The notes under the pieces were generated by a model that saw nothing but the letters and a program-made list of their open reading frames with translations, searched no databases and was not told the DNA's origin. This document shows, in pieces, positions 1 to 11,033 of a stretch of 48,060 nt of DNA; position 1 is the first letter of the stretch; every line of letters begins with the position of its first letter. Source of the stretch: Ophiostoma sp. CBS 140.51 (taxonomy: Eukaryota; Ascomycota; Sordariomycetes; Ophiostomatales; Ophiostomataceae); contig JANSLP010000258.1 of assembly GCA_029298735.1 (NCBI GenBank), positions 1 to 48,060 on the forward strand, written 5' to 3'. A program made the position numbers and the translations under genes.

Positions 1-503
1 ATTTAGAATACCAAATTGAATTTTTAACAAACAACAATAAAAAATATCAATTGAGAAACAGGAACGGCCAAAAAGATTTGTGAAAAAAAAAGTTGGTAAT
101 ATGTCGTTGAGGAACAATCACAAACATCAGCCACAAAAATTGGAGGTAAAATCACTAAAAGACTGGTGCGAGTGTTTCAAGTATGTCGTACCCAATCATG
201 TTTATTTTGTTGTGTCTGTATTTGTTCGTTTACCATAACCAAAAGAGGACATTAAGAGAATGCGGCTGGAAAGACAAAGAAAAAAGGAGAAAAAGGAGAA
301 AGCAGAAGGCTCTGCAGTATTAAACAGGCCATGCTAGGAAATAGTAACCAAACGCTGTACACAAGAAAAAACAGAGCCGAAAGAAAGAGAATAATACAAT
401 TTTAAAGAAAAAAGGTGTGTAGAAAAGACATGACGCTCAAAAGGCTGTCATAGAAGTGAAGTAAAAAGGATATGTAGAAAATGAAAAAAAAGCAAAGAAA
501 GAA
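1..503. other. 3' flank of the Sec7/PH gene
   Basis: This is A-rich DNA downstream of the minus-strand stop codon at 504, with no credible reading frame. It probably contains the 3' UTR and polyadenylation region of the Sec7 gene. Nothing else was recognised. Confidence 0.5.
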
Positions 504-3500
504 TTATGCCCGGAGGGCTTCGTTGGCGCCAAGGTTGCCAAGAACGTCACTGTCCTTGCGGTGCCGGTGCGGGGTGTTGCCCATAATATCGCTGTCATCG
601 CCATTGTCGTCACGGGCCGTCTCGGCGCCTGTCTCGTCGTCGTCGTTATTGTCGATATCGCGGCCGCGCTCACCATCCTCATCGTCCGACCCAATGCTTC
701 CCTCGCCACGCGCAGCCCGCCGCGCAATCTCCCGCTCAAGATAGATGTCGCCGCGACGACGCTCAGCCTCCGTAAGGCAGTCCACGTACGTCCGGTACTT
801 CACAATTTCCCGCAGCAAGTACGAGCTCTTGCGCTCCCAGTTGGCCATGGCCTTGTTAGCGTTGTGACCGCGCGGCGTGAACGCCAGAAGCATCGGCGAC
901 CGCAGCGCGTTGTGCGTTTTGAGCTCGCCCTCGATGCTGTGGACGTAAGCCAGCAGGGTCTGCAGCTGCTGGGGCTCGGCCGCGTTGGAGGGCCGCAGTG
1001 ACTGTGTGGGTGGCATCCACTCGGCAATGTTAATACGGTCACCGGGTAGCTTGCCACCACCGTGACGGCTGGAACCGCCACCACCGCCGCCATTGTTGGC
1101 TGCCGAGGATGTAAAGCCGCTCGACGAGGAGCCGCTGCGCACATGGCCGAAATCAAACGAGCCCGAGCGGAACGAGCTGCGGGACTGCATGCTCGCGCGA
1201 CCGGCAGCGGCCGAGCCAGGACGAGATGCTGACGGTGGGTAGGGACCGTGGGCACCGGCGTTCGAGGTGGACGGCAGTGCTGTGCTCGACTCGCTCTTGA
1301 TGGCGTTGACGAGCGAGTTGTTAACAATGCCGTCGCCCCAACCGTACTCAATGTTGGAAATACCGCCAACGAGAGGGTGCGTACTCAGCCGAGCGCTCCA
1401 GTAGTTGGCAGTTGTCACAAACTCCTTGCAGATCTCGGGCGTGCCGACCTGGAACAGGTGGACGGCACCTGTCGGCAGACTGAGCGCCCACACATGCGGC
1501 CGCTGGCGGGAGTAGCCTGGCGGCGGGAGAGCAGACGCGAGAGTCTGCTTGAGGCCGAACGAGCCCACGTTGGTAGCGTTCTCCTGCCAGTTACCACCAC
1601 CGACGACGGCACCCTTGGCCACGTTGCGTCCGCGGTTTTTGGCCCGCAGTGACTTGTTGGGCGTGAACGAGAACAGGCTCATGTGGCCCTTTTGCACGAC
1701 GGCAAAGACCTCGGTCCAGTTCCTATCCTTGGCCTTTTTGTCCATGCCGTCTAGATGGTGCTTGTGGACAACCATGCCCTCCTTGACCCAAGGCGGACCG
1801 GCCAGCTCGAGAGACTCGTCGTCGAGCAGCGGGTTGGCGCCGTCGCGCTGGTGCATGGACTGGTCGTCGCTAATAATAGAGGCAGCCCCAATGCCGCCGA
1901 GCGCGTCCTCACGGATAATGGCCTGGCTGAGGGCGTTGGCGAAGCCGATGGACTGCTGGTACTCGCCGCCGCGGCCGCCCCAGTTGGAACCAAAGGATTC
2001 CATGGACATGGAAGTCTGTGTGCGGCCGAGCGACTGGCGGCTCCAGGTGGCCGACGAAACGGTAGGGCTCCAGATGGAGTTGCCGTCTTCGAAACTCGTG
2101 CGGCTAGACGAGAAGCCATTTGCACCTGCAGCCCCGCCAGGACCACCAGGACCGCCAGTGGCAGGTCCACGCACGCGCGACCGGCTCTTGGATGTCCAGC
2201 GCGACGAGCCAGCCCGTGGGGCAGACTCTGTGACGCGGCCCCGGAGCGAGGCTTGGCTCTCCGAGGGAGCCTTGCTAAGGACACTGGGCGTGCGCTTGAG
2301 CATACCCATGACTGACAAGCCGGTCTGGTTGGGAGTCTGGGCGTTGCTGTTGCCGTCGGCACCGAAGAGCGGCAGACGCTCGTCGCGAATGGAGTTGTAA
2401 ATGATCTTGAGCACAATTTCCATCTGGCCCTCCCAAGCACGCGTGGAGCCCTCAAAGGGTGTCTTGACTAGCGGACCACAGTCGTCCTGGTGGTGGCCCA
2501 GAGAGGACTCGGCCCGAGGAGGTAGTGACGAAACTGCCAGATTGCGGTCTTGGTCGACAGAGGGGCGCCGGCCACCATCGGGAGCGCCGTAGATGGAGCG
2601 GCCATGGGCCTCAGGGTCGCCTTCGGAGAGGGTGTGGTGGATCGACGTCATGGTGTTCTTAATAAACTGCGACCGCGTCATCTTCGACTCGATGTCGGCC
2701 AAGTGCAAATCAGTGTTGAGGAGCATGATCGAGTAGCACGTGGTGTGGACGACATCCAGCGACTTGAAGCCGTGGTTCGGGTTGTTGGCGCACCAGCGCT
2801 TGGAGAAGGACACCAGAATACGGTCGACCTGCTGTGTCTCAGCACGTAGCACAAGGCGACTGCACACATCGCGCAGAGCATTGACAATGCTCTGGTTACG
2901 GAAGTCGTAGAGTTCCATGTAGGCCTGGAGCGTGCGTTGGCGGACAGGGCCCTCCTCGCCCATCCAGGCAGCAGCCTTCTCCTTCTGGATGAAGTCCTCG
3001 CTACCCTCGTAAATGTTGAGGGCCTTTTGCCGGTCGTCTTCGGTGGGCATACCAATAATAAATTCGGGCTCGTCAATAGTGTTGGGATCCTTGTCGTCGC
3101 CGGCCTTGGTGTCGCCACCATCGATTTTTACAACGGGCATGTGTGCACTGCCACTGCCGCTACCCACAAGAGGTGAGGCAGTAGACGAAGCGGCAGTAGA
3201 GTCGGCTTTGGGAGACGCAGCTGTAGACGCAGCACCCTCGATCGGTAGACTGAGCTTGGAGCCACGGGACTCGGCATCGTCGTCTGCGAGCCGGCTGCTG
3301 CTCTTCTTGGAGGACGGGCGTTTGCTCGTGGGCGATAGATGCTGATCGTCGACAGCAGAAGGCGAGACGGACAAAAAGTCGCTCTGCTCGGACCGCTTCT
3401 TTGCCAGCGCCTTGGTCATGACGCGGCGAGGACTCTCGTCATCGCCGTCACTGTCGTCACTAAGGAAGGAGCCGGAGCGGGCAGGGTGTGGCGGCGCGGG

Positions 3501-5672
3501 GGGTTGTCTGGTAGGTGTCTCGAGACGGTGCCGTTGGCTGCTGGTCTTCTGGTCCTTACCAGACGATGAAACCTCAGGGCCGCTAACAGAGCGGATGGTG
3601 GCGGTCGGCGGGGGCTCGTAGTCGGGTGAGAAGCCACGGACGGTACGGCTGGCCATGTCGGTATCGTCCGAGTCGACGCCCTTGGATGGCGTGTGGTGCG
3701 GACTGCTGCCGTCGATATCGGTAGACCGTAGCGGCGATGGGTCGGAAGGCTCGTCACCATTGGCAAACGCAGGGCTGCCCTTGAGGTACGGGCTCATAGC
3801 ATGGCTTAAGCTAGTGACGGGACTGGGCGTGGGCTTTTCGACAAAGCGTTGCGCGTTGGGCATCTTCAAAGGTGACACGGGACGTGCTGGGTGCTGCTGC
3901 TGCGAAGAGGGAGGTGGAGGAGGCTGCTGTTTGGGCTGTGGTGGCAGCACAAGAGGCATCGGAAGAGGTGGCGGGGACTCCGTTTCCGAGATGCTCTTCT
4001 TCCGCCGCCTGAAAAAGCCAGACGGTTTCTTTTGCAGGGTGGCATGTGTGGAATGGTGGCTGTCTCGGGACGGCGGGGTGCTTTGTTGTTTCTGGTTCTG
4101 ACCCAAGCCTGAAGAGCTGTGCTGCTGGCTGCGGGAGCCGTTTGCAGCGTCGACAGAAGAGGACGAGACAGCGGAAGGAAGCTGTGGCACAGGCTCGTTT
4201 TCAGCCGCAGTGTCACGGAACCCACCAAACACGCGCCGAAAAAAGCTTGGCTTCTGTCTGAGCGGATGCTGTGGAAGCTGCTGCGGCTGCGCGGTCGGTG
4301 GTGGCACGACTTCCTTTGATTTCTCGTAACCAATGTTGGGTGCCGGGGCCGAGTCGAGATCAAATGGCAGTGGTGGAGCGGCTGAATTGTTGAACTTCGC
4401 CTGGGATTGCCGGCCGACAGTCGCGCTTCTCGAGGAACGAACACTACGGCGTCGCTCAGGGCCCGACGGTGGTTCAGGAGGAGGGGGTTGGTAGGACGGG
4501 ATCGAGGGCATTGATGGCACGGAAGTCAGCTTTCGAGGACCACCTGGCACGGTGGGTGTTGGGGCGGCGTCGTCGTAGGCGTCATTAAAGAACGAGTTCG
4601 AGAACTCAATATGCCACGGCTGCGTCGTCTGCTGCTGCTGAGGGACCATGGACGTCGGAGGCGGGTTGTTGCCACTAGAGGTACCTGGCAACCGAGGGCC
4701 AAGATCGAAACTGGACGAGCGGCCGCCAAAGCCGTGGGCCCAGCGTTGGCTGCCGAGGACCTGCACATAGCCGGCATTGTCGATGCTGTTTGTGCTACTG
4801 CTCTTGCTGCCCTTTCCGCCGCGCGAGTGCATCATACGAGGTGTGCCGGGCTGGCTGCCACGATGCATTGACGACTCGCGCATGCTGTTGATCCGGCCGA
4901 GACTCGACTGGAAACCGGAGCTGCTGTTGCTGCGTCGGCCGTGGGAGATGCTCCCCGAAACGCGGCTAGCGTCGTCGGGCACCTCATAGTCGGAGCTGTA
5001 GTTGTTGTATCCGCCTCCATACCGGCCGCCGCCTCCTCCACCGCCTCGTGGTGCTGTCGGAACATTGGGTGCGCGGGCAATGTTGTCGTCGGTGGTCGTT
5101 GTCGACATAGAGTAGAGGCGGTGGTCTTCAAAGGACGGGGCGGAGCGAGCAGGCGCGGCCATCTGGCCCATGGAAAACTGGTCGAGGGAGAGGAGCATGT
5201 TGGAGACAAGAGAGTCGCGGACGTGGCGGGAGGGTAGGGAGAGATCGTGGGAGTCGCGCTGACCGCGCATTGGTGGTGGTTGTGGTGCATCGGCCATGGT
5301 CAGAGACGGACGGTCGTTCTCCTTGCCGCCTGCAGACACAGCATCGGGTGTGTACATTTCGAGAAACGTCTCGACGTCGGCGGCCGCGGTTTGATGTTGA
5401 TGGGAGTGTGAATGTGACGAGGTGCCGGACCGGGAGCGGCTGGGGCCGACACCACCCGTGTCGATGCTGGAGGCCATAACGGTGGTACCGAGTGCTGGGG
5501 GAGGTTTCGAGCCGCGGCTGCTGGCCCTCGAAGACGGGACAGGAGCGTTGCGTCGCGGCGGTGACAGCGGTGGAAAAGCAATCTTGGTGCTGGAGTTTGA
5601 ACGAGCTCGCGAGGTGTTGACGCTGAGATCTGGCCGCCGCCTTTGGGATCGGCGCGAAGGGTCGGGGTTCAT
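504..5672 (-). CDS. Sec7 and PH domain guanine nucleotide exchange factor (Syt1/Sec74-like Arf-GEF)
   Basis: A single uninterrupted frame of 1722 aa. The first ATG of the frame is at 5672 (MNPDPSRRSQ); the 49 codons upstream contain no ATG. Residues 1 to about 870 are Ser/Pro/Gln-rich and look disordered. A Sec7 domain lies at about 883-1014; its glutamate-finger segment reads RAETQQVDR, so the catalytic Glu (about E945) is kept, followed by the typical hydrophobic segment TTCYSIMLLNTDLHLADI. A PH-like domain lies at about 1291-1429 (WVKEGMVVHKHHLDG to TANYWSARLSTHP). A helical C-terminal part (about 1566-1660) precedes an acidic tail. Family knowledge: yeast Syt1 and fission-yeast Sec74 share the Sec7-then-PH order and load GTP on Arf/Arl GTPases at Golgi and endosomal membranes. 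Which GTPase it serves is inference. The protein is much longer than its yeast relatives, because of the disordered N-terminus. Confidence 0.93.
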   Translation of the reverse strand: MNPDPSRRSQRRRPDLSVNTSRARSNSSTKIAFPPLSPPRRNAPVPSSRASSRGSKPPPALGTTVMASSIDTGGVGPSRSRSGTSSHSHSHQHQTAAADVETFLEMYTPDAVSAGGKENDRPSLTMADAPQPPPMRGQRDSHDLSLPSRHVRDSLVSNMLLSLDQFSMGQMAAPARSAPSFEDHRLYSMSTTTTDDNIARAPNVPTAPRGGGGGGGRYGGGYNNYSSDYEVPDDASRVSGSISHGRRSNSSSGFQSSLGRINSMRESSMHRGSQPGTPRMMHSRGGKGSKSSSTNSIDNAGYVQVLGSQRWAHGFGGRSSSFDLGPRLPGTSSGNNPPPTSMVPQQQQTTQPWHIEFSNSFFNDAYDDAAPTPTVPGGPRKLTSVPSMPSIPSYQPPPPEPPSGPERRRSVRSSRSATVGRQSQAKFNNSAAPPLPFDLDSAPAPNIGYEKSKEVVPPPTAQPQQLPQHPLRQKPSFFRRVFGGFRDTAAENEPVPQLPSAVSSSSVDAANGSRSQQHSSSGLGQNQKQQSTPPSRDSHHSTHATLQKKPSGFFRRRKKSISETESPPPLPMPLVLPPQPKQQPPPPPSSQQQHPARPVSPLKMPNAQRFVEKPTPSPVTSLSHAMSPYLKGSPAFANGDEPSDPSPLRSTDIDGSSPHHTPSKGVDSDDTDMASRTVRGFSPDYEPPPTATIRSVSGPEVSSSGKDQKTSSQRHRLETPTRQPPAPPHPARSGSFLSDDSDGDDESPRRVMTKALAKKRSEQSDFLSVSPSAVDDQHLSPTSKRPSSKKSSSRLADDDAESRGSKLSLPIEGAASTAASPKADSTAASSTASPLVGSGSGSAHMPVVKIDGGDTKAGDDKDPNTIDEPEFIIGMPTEDDRQKALNIYEGSEDFIQKEKAAAWMGEEGPVRQRTLQAYMELYDFRNQSIVNALRDVCSRLVLRAETQQVDRILVSFSKRWCANNPNHGFKSLDVVHTTCYSIMLLNTDLHLADIESKMTRSQFIKNTMTSIHHTLSEGDPEAHGRSIYGAPDGGRRPSVDQDRNLAVSSLPPRAESSLGHHQDDCGPLVKTPFEGSTRAWEGQMEIVLKIIYNSIRDERLPLFGADGNSNAQTPNQTGLSVMGMLKRTPSVLSKAPSESQASLRGRVTESAPRAGSSRWTSKSRSRVRGPATGGPGGPGGAAGANGFSSSRTSFEDGNSIWSPTVSSATWSRQSLGRTQTSMSMESFGSNWGGRGGEYQQSIGFANALSQAIIREDALGGIGAASIISDDQSMHQRDGANPLLDDESLELAGPPWVKEGMVVHKHHLDGMDKKAKDRNWTEVFAVVQKGHMSLFSFTPNKSLRAKNRGRNVAKGAVVGGGNWQENATNVGSFGLKQTLASALPPPGYSRQRPHVWALSLPTGAVHLFQVGTPEICKEFVTTANYWSARLSTHPLVGGISNIEYGWGDGIVNNSLVNAIKSESSTALPSTSNAGAHGPYPPSASRPGSAAAGRASMQSRSSFRSGSFDFGHVRSGSSSSGFTSSAANNGGGGGGSSRHGGGKLPGDRINIAEWMPPTQSLRPSNAAEPQQLQTLLAYVHSIEGELKTHNALRSPMLLAFTPRGHNANKAMANWERKSSYLLREIVKYRTYVDCLTEAERRRGDIYLEREIARRAARGEGSIGSDDEDGERGRDIDNNDDDETGAETARDDNGDDSDIMGNTPHRHRKDSDVLGNLGANEALRA

Positions 5673-5720
5673 GGTCGCGGAGGGAAAGGAAAGAAAGAAC
5701 AAAAAAAGGACACAAGGCCA
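5673..5720 (-). promoter_or_regulatory. Pyrimidine-rich leader of the Sec7/PH gene
   Basis: Read on the minus strand, the bases just upstream of the ATG form a C/T tract (GA-rich on the plus strand, about 5678-5715). Such tracts are common next to fungal transcription starts. This supports the start chosen at 5672. No TATA box was seen. Confidence 0.35.
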
Positions 5721-8700
5721 GAAGCCAGTCGTCGGTCTACTCGTAGGGTCCAAAGGCCAAAAGGGGTCGACGGGGCCGACAAGGAAGTGCCTGGAGCGAG
5801 TGAACAGGTTGTCGGACAAGGCCCACCCACGCTAGACACGCGAAGCTTTCGTTCAATTCTGTTGGCGTGCCTGGCGTGTCGCTGTCACTGTGTTGTCCGC
5901 CGTGTATTTTCGCCTTTTTGTGTGCCTGTTTAAATGAGTAGCCTCGCCTAAAATAACAGACTGGGGACGCAAAAGAACGCCGTCGGCGACGCCATCCACT
6001 CCAAGACAATGAAATTGTCCGCCCGAACGAGTGCCAAAGGCGCGCCGATATTGGTGATTTTGGGCGATTTTGGGCGATTTTGGGCGATTTGGGGCGATTT
6101 GTGAGGCGCCGAGACGTGTGGAAAGCGATGATGGATTGCTTCCCGGGAAATGGGTTTAATGAGGAGAATAAAAAAAGAGTTTGTCGTGATTGAGAGCGGC
6201 CGCTTCCTTTCGTGGGCCGGCCGCGCGCGTGGCAGAGAAGGGAGAGGACCCAAAATCCCCAGGGGACGCACGAGTTCTGCCGCGTTTTTCTGATATTTTT
6301 CTGGCCCTTTTTCTTGCTTTTTCTTCTTTTCTTTTCCTTTAGCCTTTCTTCCCCTTCTCCTCCCCGGCCTTGCTCCTGGCTGCCCCTTTATTGGGCTGCT
6401 TGACGTGGCGCTAAAGTGCCTAGGGTAAGGGGGTGAGGAGGTATTGGATGCAGGGGTAAGCCTGGTCGTGCACCGTTGTGGGGGTGTCGAGGTTGACGAA
6501 TGGCAGCGCGGCGTTGGATGCGGGATGAAACGCAGAGAAGACGGCTCGGCTGTCGACGATGGCCCTCGAAAGGGAGGAATGTGGAAACAGAACGATTGAA
6601 CCAGAGCCAGAACAACGATCGGAATGAGGCTCACGGCATAAAAAAGAGCTTCTTGGTCGATCGCGGGTGTCGTGTCGATGTCCACTGATCCGGATCGCGA
6701 TTGGACAGAACCAGGACCTGAACCTAGCACAGGTACTTTGTGGCGCTGGACGGAATCAATAGAGTCGGTCACTATCGATATTTGGAGAGTCAATCGTGCG
6801 CTCTTCGCAATTTGTTGCGAGACTTTTTCTCTTGGGACGTTAGATAATGAACGATGAAATGGAGTATGGATGCAGTAGGTCGGTTTCGCTGCATTTGCGG
6901 GTGCAAGCCCCTTGCAGCAAATCACTGGTGATGCAGGCAAGCGGGGAGAGACGAACGGATGATGGCCCGATGCAGCTGTTGATGAACAGCAGAGGAGGAA
7001 AAAGACGGAAAGGATGGGAAAAGAAGAGAGAAAGGAGCCCCTTGCTTCTCCGGAGACGAGGGTGGGTTGAGCAGCGTGCATCGCCATCCGCGACAGGAGC
7101 GATCGAGGCTTGCTGTTGTCGAGGTAGGAGCAACTAAACAGTACTCTCAAGGGAAAGAACAACATGATCGTTGTTCCTGCCTTCGCTCTTGCCTTCCTTG
7201 AGTTGTTTGCATTGTTTTGCGGTACGCGTACCTCCTTCTTTGGGTGACACGCTCTTGCCCTCGAAACAGACGTGGATCACGGATCGCCGTCCGGGTCGCT
7301 GCCACAAAGCAACAAAGTACGGACACGATAAAAAGCAGCTCCCAAAATAGATGAGAGGCGCTTCGAACAGCATTGCGACACACAATTGGCCACACTTGAT
7401 CACACGAAACAACTTGGCTCGCAATGGCAGAGACGTCACACCAGTGCTGGCTGCCGCTGGGCACACATCACAAATACAACGCACAAAATTACACAAACAA
7501 TTACCATCTCGCTCCATCGACAAAAGTCGACTTCTTTCGACAACATGCCCAATTTCCCTCCGACCCCTAGCCGAACTGCTTCATCGATTCCGTATCGAGT
7601 TGTCCGTTGTCCTGGCCGCTTTCCCACTCCCACATGGCAGGCCGTCCTCAACGACCCAGATGCGGCCACAGGCTAGAAGCAGGCTCTAGAAGGGAGTCGT
7701 CAAAGTGGTCGACCACCATCAGAGTCCAGGCCGGTTTTGTGCAATGTGTACTACACCCCAGTCGCTCCAACATTGTTCCCTTGCGCCATTGTCAGACAGG
7801 GGTCTGGGATCTGGCCAGATGACAAGCGAGTGGAGAGAGAGAGAAGAAGGAGAGAAAATCCCATCGCGACACAATGGCCACACAAGGACGCGTTTCTTAA
7901 GTGGCACTTTTTATTCCCCTCTAACGTCCCTGTTCCTGCAGTTCTACGTTGCATTGTCATGTGCTTGCTGACTGTGTCGGATGTGGTCTGGTCGACGTTG
8001 TTCCTAGCTCTCACCGATTGCAGCGCACTCTTCTCCCAAGATGAGCAAAAAGCCGCATGACGCCGTGTCCGATGGCCCGGAATCGTTCGGTCTCTTTGCT
8101 GTCTGGGCCCGAAAAAAGCAGCTCATTTTGTGTCGCACGAATGCAAGTTTAATACGGACCGGACATATTGTCTCTCTTTATTTTACCTGACTCTCTTTTT
8201 CAACCTTCTTTTTGTCGCAGCCCCCCTTTCCTTTATTTCATAATGTCTCTCTCACCACCCAACTCAGAAACAACATGCAGGCACGCACTGGCACGGACAC
8301 AAACACATGCGCACGAACCCCTGACCGTCCGACACATAAATAACCGCATTCAGTCGCGTTGTCCACCCCTTAGGAGCACAGAACAAGCAAGAGCATCGAT
8401 GCGAGAGAAATTTCTCTCTTTTGGCCCAACTGCAGGTATCGGTGCACGGCTCTCTTTAAATAACAACCGTTCCTTGGTTCGCGTTTGGTAGGTTGGCCCC
8501 CATATTACCTTTTGCGACTCTTGTTCTGACCCCCGCCTAGCAGATAAATATGATATCATATTGAATAAGCCAGAGGTTTCGCGCGCAGAAATAAATAACA
8601 ACGAGGGGCAATTGTCGTAGAAGGCTAGGATGAGGATGTGCAAGCAATAAAGTTACTGCAATGCACAATGCTTTATGCCAGTCCAAAAAATCGAGGGTTG

Positions 8701-10013
8701 CAGCTAGGCTGTACAAATGATTGCTTACAAAAAGGAGTATGATGGCTGGCCAGTGCCGAGCCACAAAAAGAAAGAGGGGAAGCCTGACAGTAATCAACAA
8801 AGACGAATAGGGGTAGAATCTGGCGACAACAAGTAACAGAAAACAACAGGTCATTCAAGTGATGTGAAAAGGGCAATGAATATCTTCCTTTGGTCTGTTC
8901 TGTTTGTGGTTGATGTGACTCAATTGAGTGTCGTTGCAGAGGCGGCAGCGGTGAACATTGGAGGTCGAGTGCTGCGAAGGAAGCGTCGTCGGCCTTGAGC
9001 TTCGGCAAAGTGCTAGCAAGGCCAGCCTGTTGAGCCTATATGTTTTGTATTGTGTCGAAGTCTGTGCCAAGGGGCGTATGGCTGGCGAAGCACAAAATTC
9101 AAAAGAGAACAAATGCGATCTCGCCAACCATGCGATGTTGGCTGGAAAAAAGCAACCAGAACTTTCAATCTAAGAGCACATGGTTGAATGAAGAAGTGGA
9201 AACAATCCCAGGGCGCATGTCTTGATCACTCGAATACTACACAGGCGTGCTGCTCGATAGAGAATAATAATTCGTCTGCCTTCGATAATCCTTCGAGTTC
9301 GGAAATCAAGAATGGGACGAATGAATTAAACCAGAAAAAAATACAGAATCGTCACGAGCAGCAAAGGCGAGATAGAAAAGAAAGAGAAGAGAAGCGAATC
9401 CAGCAGAGGACTAGTCAAAGGTAGATACTATCAAATATCGTGATGAGATGTGAGGACGATTGTTTCTTGAAACTTTGTGTCTCGTGATACGTGGTGGAAA
9501 TCAAAACTTTGAAAAAGGCGTTGACTGAATATCGCACAAACTTGTCGCATTTCGTGTGCGTGAGATCTTTTGGAGGGGTCCAAGATAGCTTTGCTGCATG
9601 TGATCGGTTAAGCTTTATCGACCGAAAACAAGAAGAAAACAAATCGAGAAGGAGGGCTATGGTGCGAACAGTGCATCTTCCGGGTTTGTGAACTTCGCGA
9701 GATTCGAGATTCGTAAGAGGGTTTGATGCCCTGCCATACGATTGGACAGAGTCGGAAGGACCGATGGCCGATCGCCGTATGCCAGCTTCCTTTCTTGGCC
9801 ATTCTTTTCCATTCTTTAGGATTGGAAAAGTATTTAGTGTCGTTTGGATTTGCCGCCGTTCTCTCGTTCAAACTCTCCTCCCTTCCTACCAGTTTTCTCA
9901 ACGTCGCCAAAATTGTTCCAAAACTATCGATAATCAAAAGAAGACATCTCTTATTGATTCTCAACACTTTCGCATCATTTCCATTGTCTTCTACTTTGAA
10001 TTAAATTGTTACA
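5721..10013. other. Long intergenic region between the Sec7 gene and the SDR gene
   Basis: About 4.3 kb without a supportable gene. It holds the upstream region of the minus-strand Sec7 gene, a 10-bp tandem repeat (6051-6100), a C/T-rich tract on the plus strand (about 6295-6365), and many short frames of biased, low-complexity composition. The longest, a minus frame at 5948-7165, is a run of basic and Ser/Pro-rich sequence with no domain. It has no homology I recognise and covers the repeat. The last 500 bp should contain the promoter of the plus-strand SDR gene, but I see no clear TATA box. Confidence 0.5.
6051..6100. repeat. 10-bp tandem repeat, five units
   Basis: The unit TGGGCGATTT is repeated exactly three times at 6061-6090. 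It is flanked by one-mismatch and three-mismatch copies (GGGGCGATTT after, TTGGTGATTT before). The array lies about 380 bp upstream of the Sec7/PH start codon. A period of 10 bp is close to one helical turn, so identical sites would face the same side of the DNA. Confidence 0.9.
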
Positions 10014-11033
10014 ATGGCTCAAACAACGTACCTCATCACGGGAGCCAATAAAGGTGAGTTTTGAAAACGGTTGGAATTCAAAAGCGGGGTTCTTTGTTTA
10101 TTTTACCCCTTTTTCGACGCCCGCAAACCCGCCACCACCACGAATAATCAAAGTCATCAATTCAAAATCCATCAAATCCACCAAATTCATCAAGAATTCA
10201 ATTGAAAGGACCATTCAAGTGAATCGTACTAATTCTTCTTTTAGGAATCGGCCGCGCCATGGTGCAGCAGCTGCTTCAACGCGCCAACACCACAGCCATC
10301 GCTTGCGTTCGCCAGCCCGACGACCCGACCAGCGTCTCGCTCAAGGAGTTTGAAGTCGCCGAGTCTAGCCGACTTCTAGTCGTGAAGCTGAACGAGCCGG
10401 CCGACTTTTCTGCTCTTCAAAAGACCCTGGCCGGCCAGTCGGTGTCGCGCATCAACACTGTCATCGCCAATGCTGGCCACTCGACGGGCCTCGACAAGTC
10501 GTTGCTCGAGACCACGGCCGACGACGTTATCTACGACTGTACTGTGAATGCAGCTGGCCCTCTCCGACTTTTCCAGGCGACTTGGCCTCTGCTGAAAGTG
10601 TCTGCTGCTGACAGCACGGTTACCTCCCGTTTTATGCTGATTAGCAGCACCATGGGCAGCATTGGCGTCCAGGACGAGGAGAGCATGCCGGTGGGCACGT
10701 CGTACGGCATGAGTAAAGCAGCCGCTAATTGGTTTGCGAAGAAGGCGAGCATTGATTTCAAAGATAAGGGCCTCGTCGTGGGCATTTTACATCCTGGGTG
10801 AGTCGCCCCCTAATTTTCCTACTTATGTCAGCACTGCCTTGTCCTAACAACTTCTCAATTACAGTTGGGTTAAAACATATATGGGCCAGGCACTGGCGGA
10901 CGCCCTGGGCATGAAGGAACCTCCAGTTACAACCGAAGAGAGTGCGCAAAAGTGCCTGAGCCAGATTGATAACTGGACGCCCGAGAAAAATGGCAAGTTC
11001 CTGACCAACAGCGGCCAGGAGCTGCCTTGGTAG
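10014..11033 (+). CDS. Short-chain dehydrogenase/reductase (C-factor or ketoreductase-like)
   Basis: Three exons: 10014-10053, 10245-10797 and 10865-11033, giving 253 aa. Intron 1 (191 nt) starts GTGAGT and has an ACTAAT branch-like site before TTTTAG; intron 2 (67 nt) is GTGAGT to TTACAG. Both junctions keep the frame and restore family motifs. The cofactor motif TGANKGIG (residues 9-16) is assembled across intron 1, and HPGWVKTYMG across intron 2. The NAG motif (VIANAG), a Ser pair (about S147/S148), and the catalytic Tyr-Lys in YGMSK (Y167, K171) are all present. It is a classical SDR of normal length with a one-domain Rossmann fold, expected to reduce or oxidise a carbonyl/alcohol with NAD(P)(H). 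Relatives include bacterial C-factor proteins and fungal norsolorinic-acid-ketoreductase-like enzymes. The substrate cannot be told. No biosynthetic neighbours are present. Confidence 0.92.

Noticed and set aside
5673..5819. N-terminal extension of the Sec7 protein to 5819 (MSDNLFTRS)
   Set aside because: The frame there begins with TTG, not ATG, and the segment covers the C/T-rich leader. The first ATG is at 5672.
561..5835. Many open frames on the plus strand opposite the Sec7/PH gene
   Set aside because: They mirror codon bias of the minus-strand gene, with Arg/Ala-rich shadow composition and no domains.
5948..7165. A 405-codon minus-strand open frame upstream of the Sec7 gene
   Set aside because: Its translation is low-complexity and basic, includes the tandem repeat, and has no domain. 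It lies in the promoter region of the Sec7 gene. Long chance frames are common in such skewed DNA.
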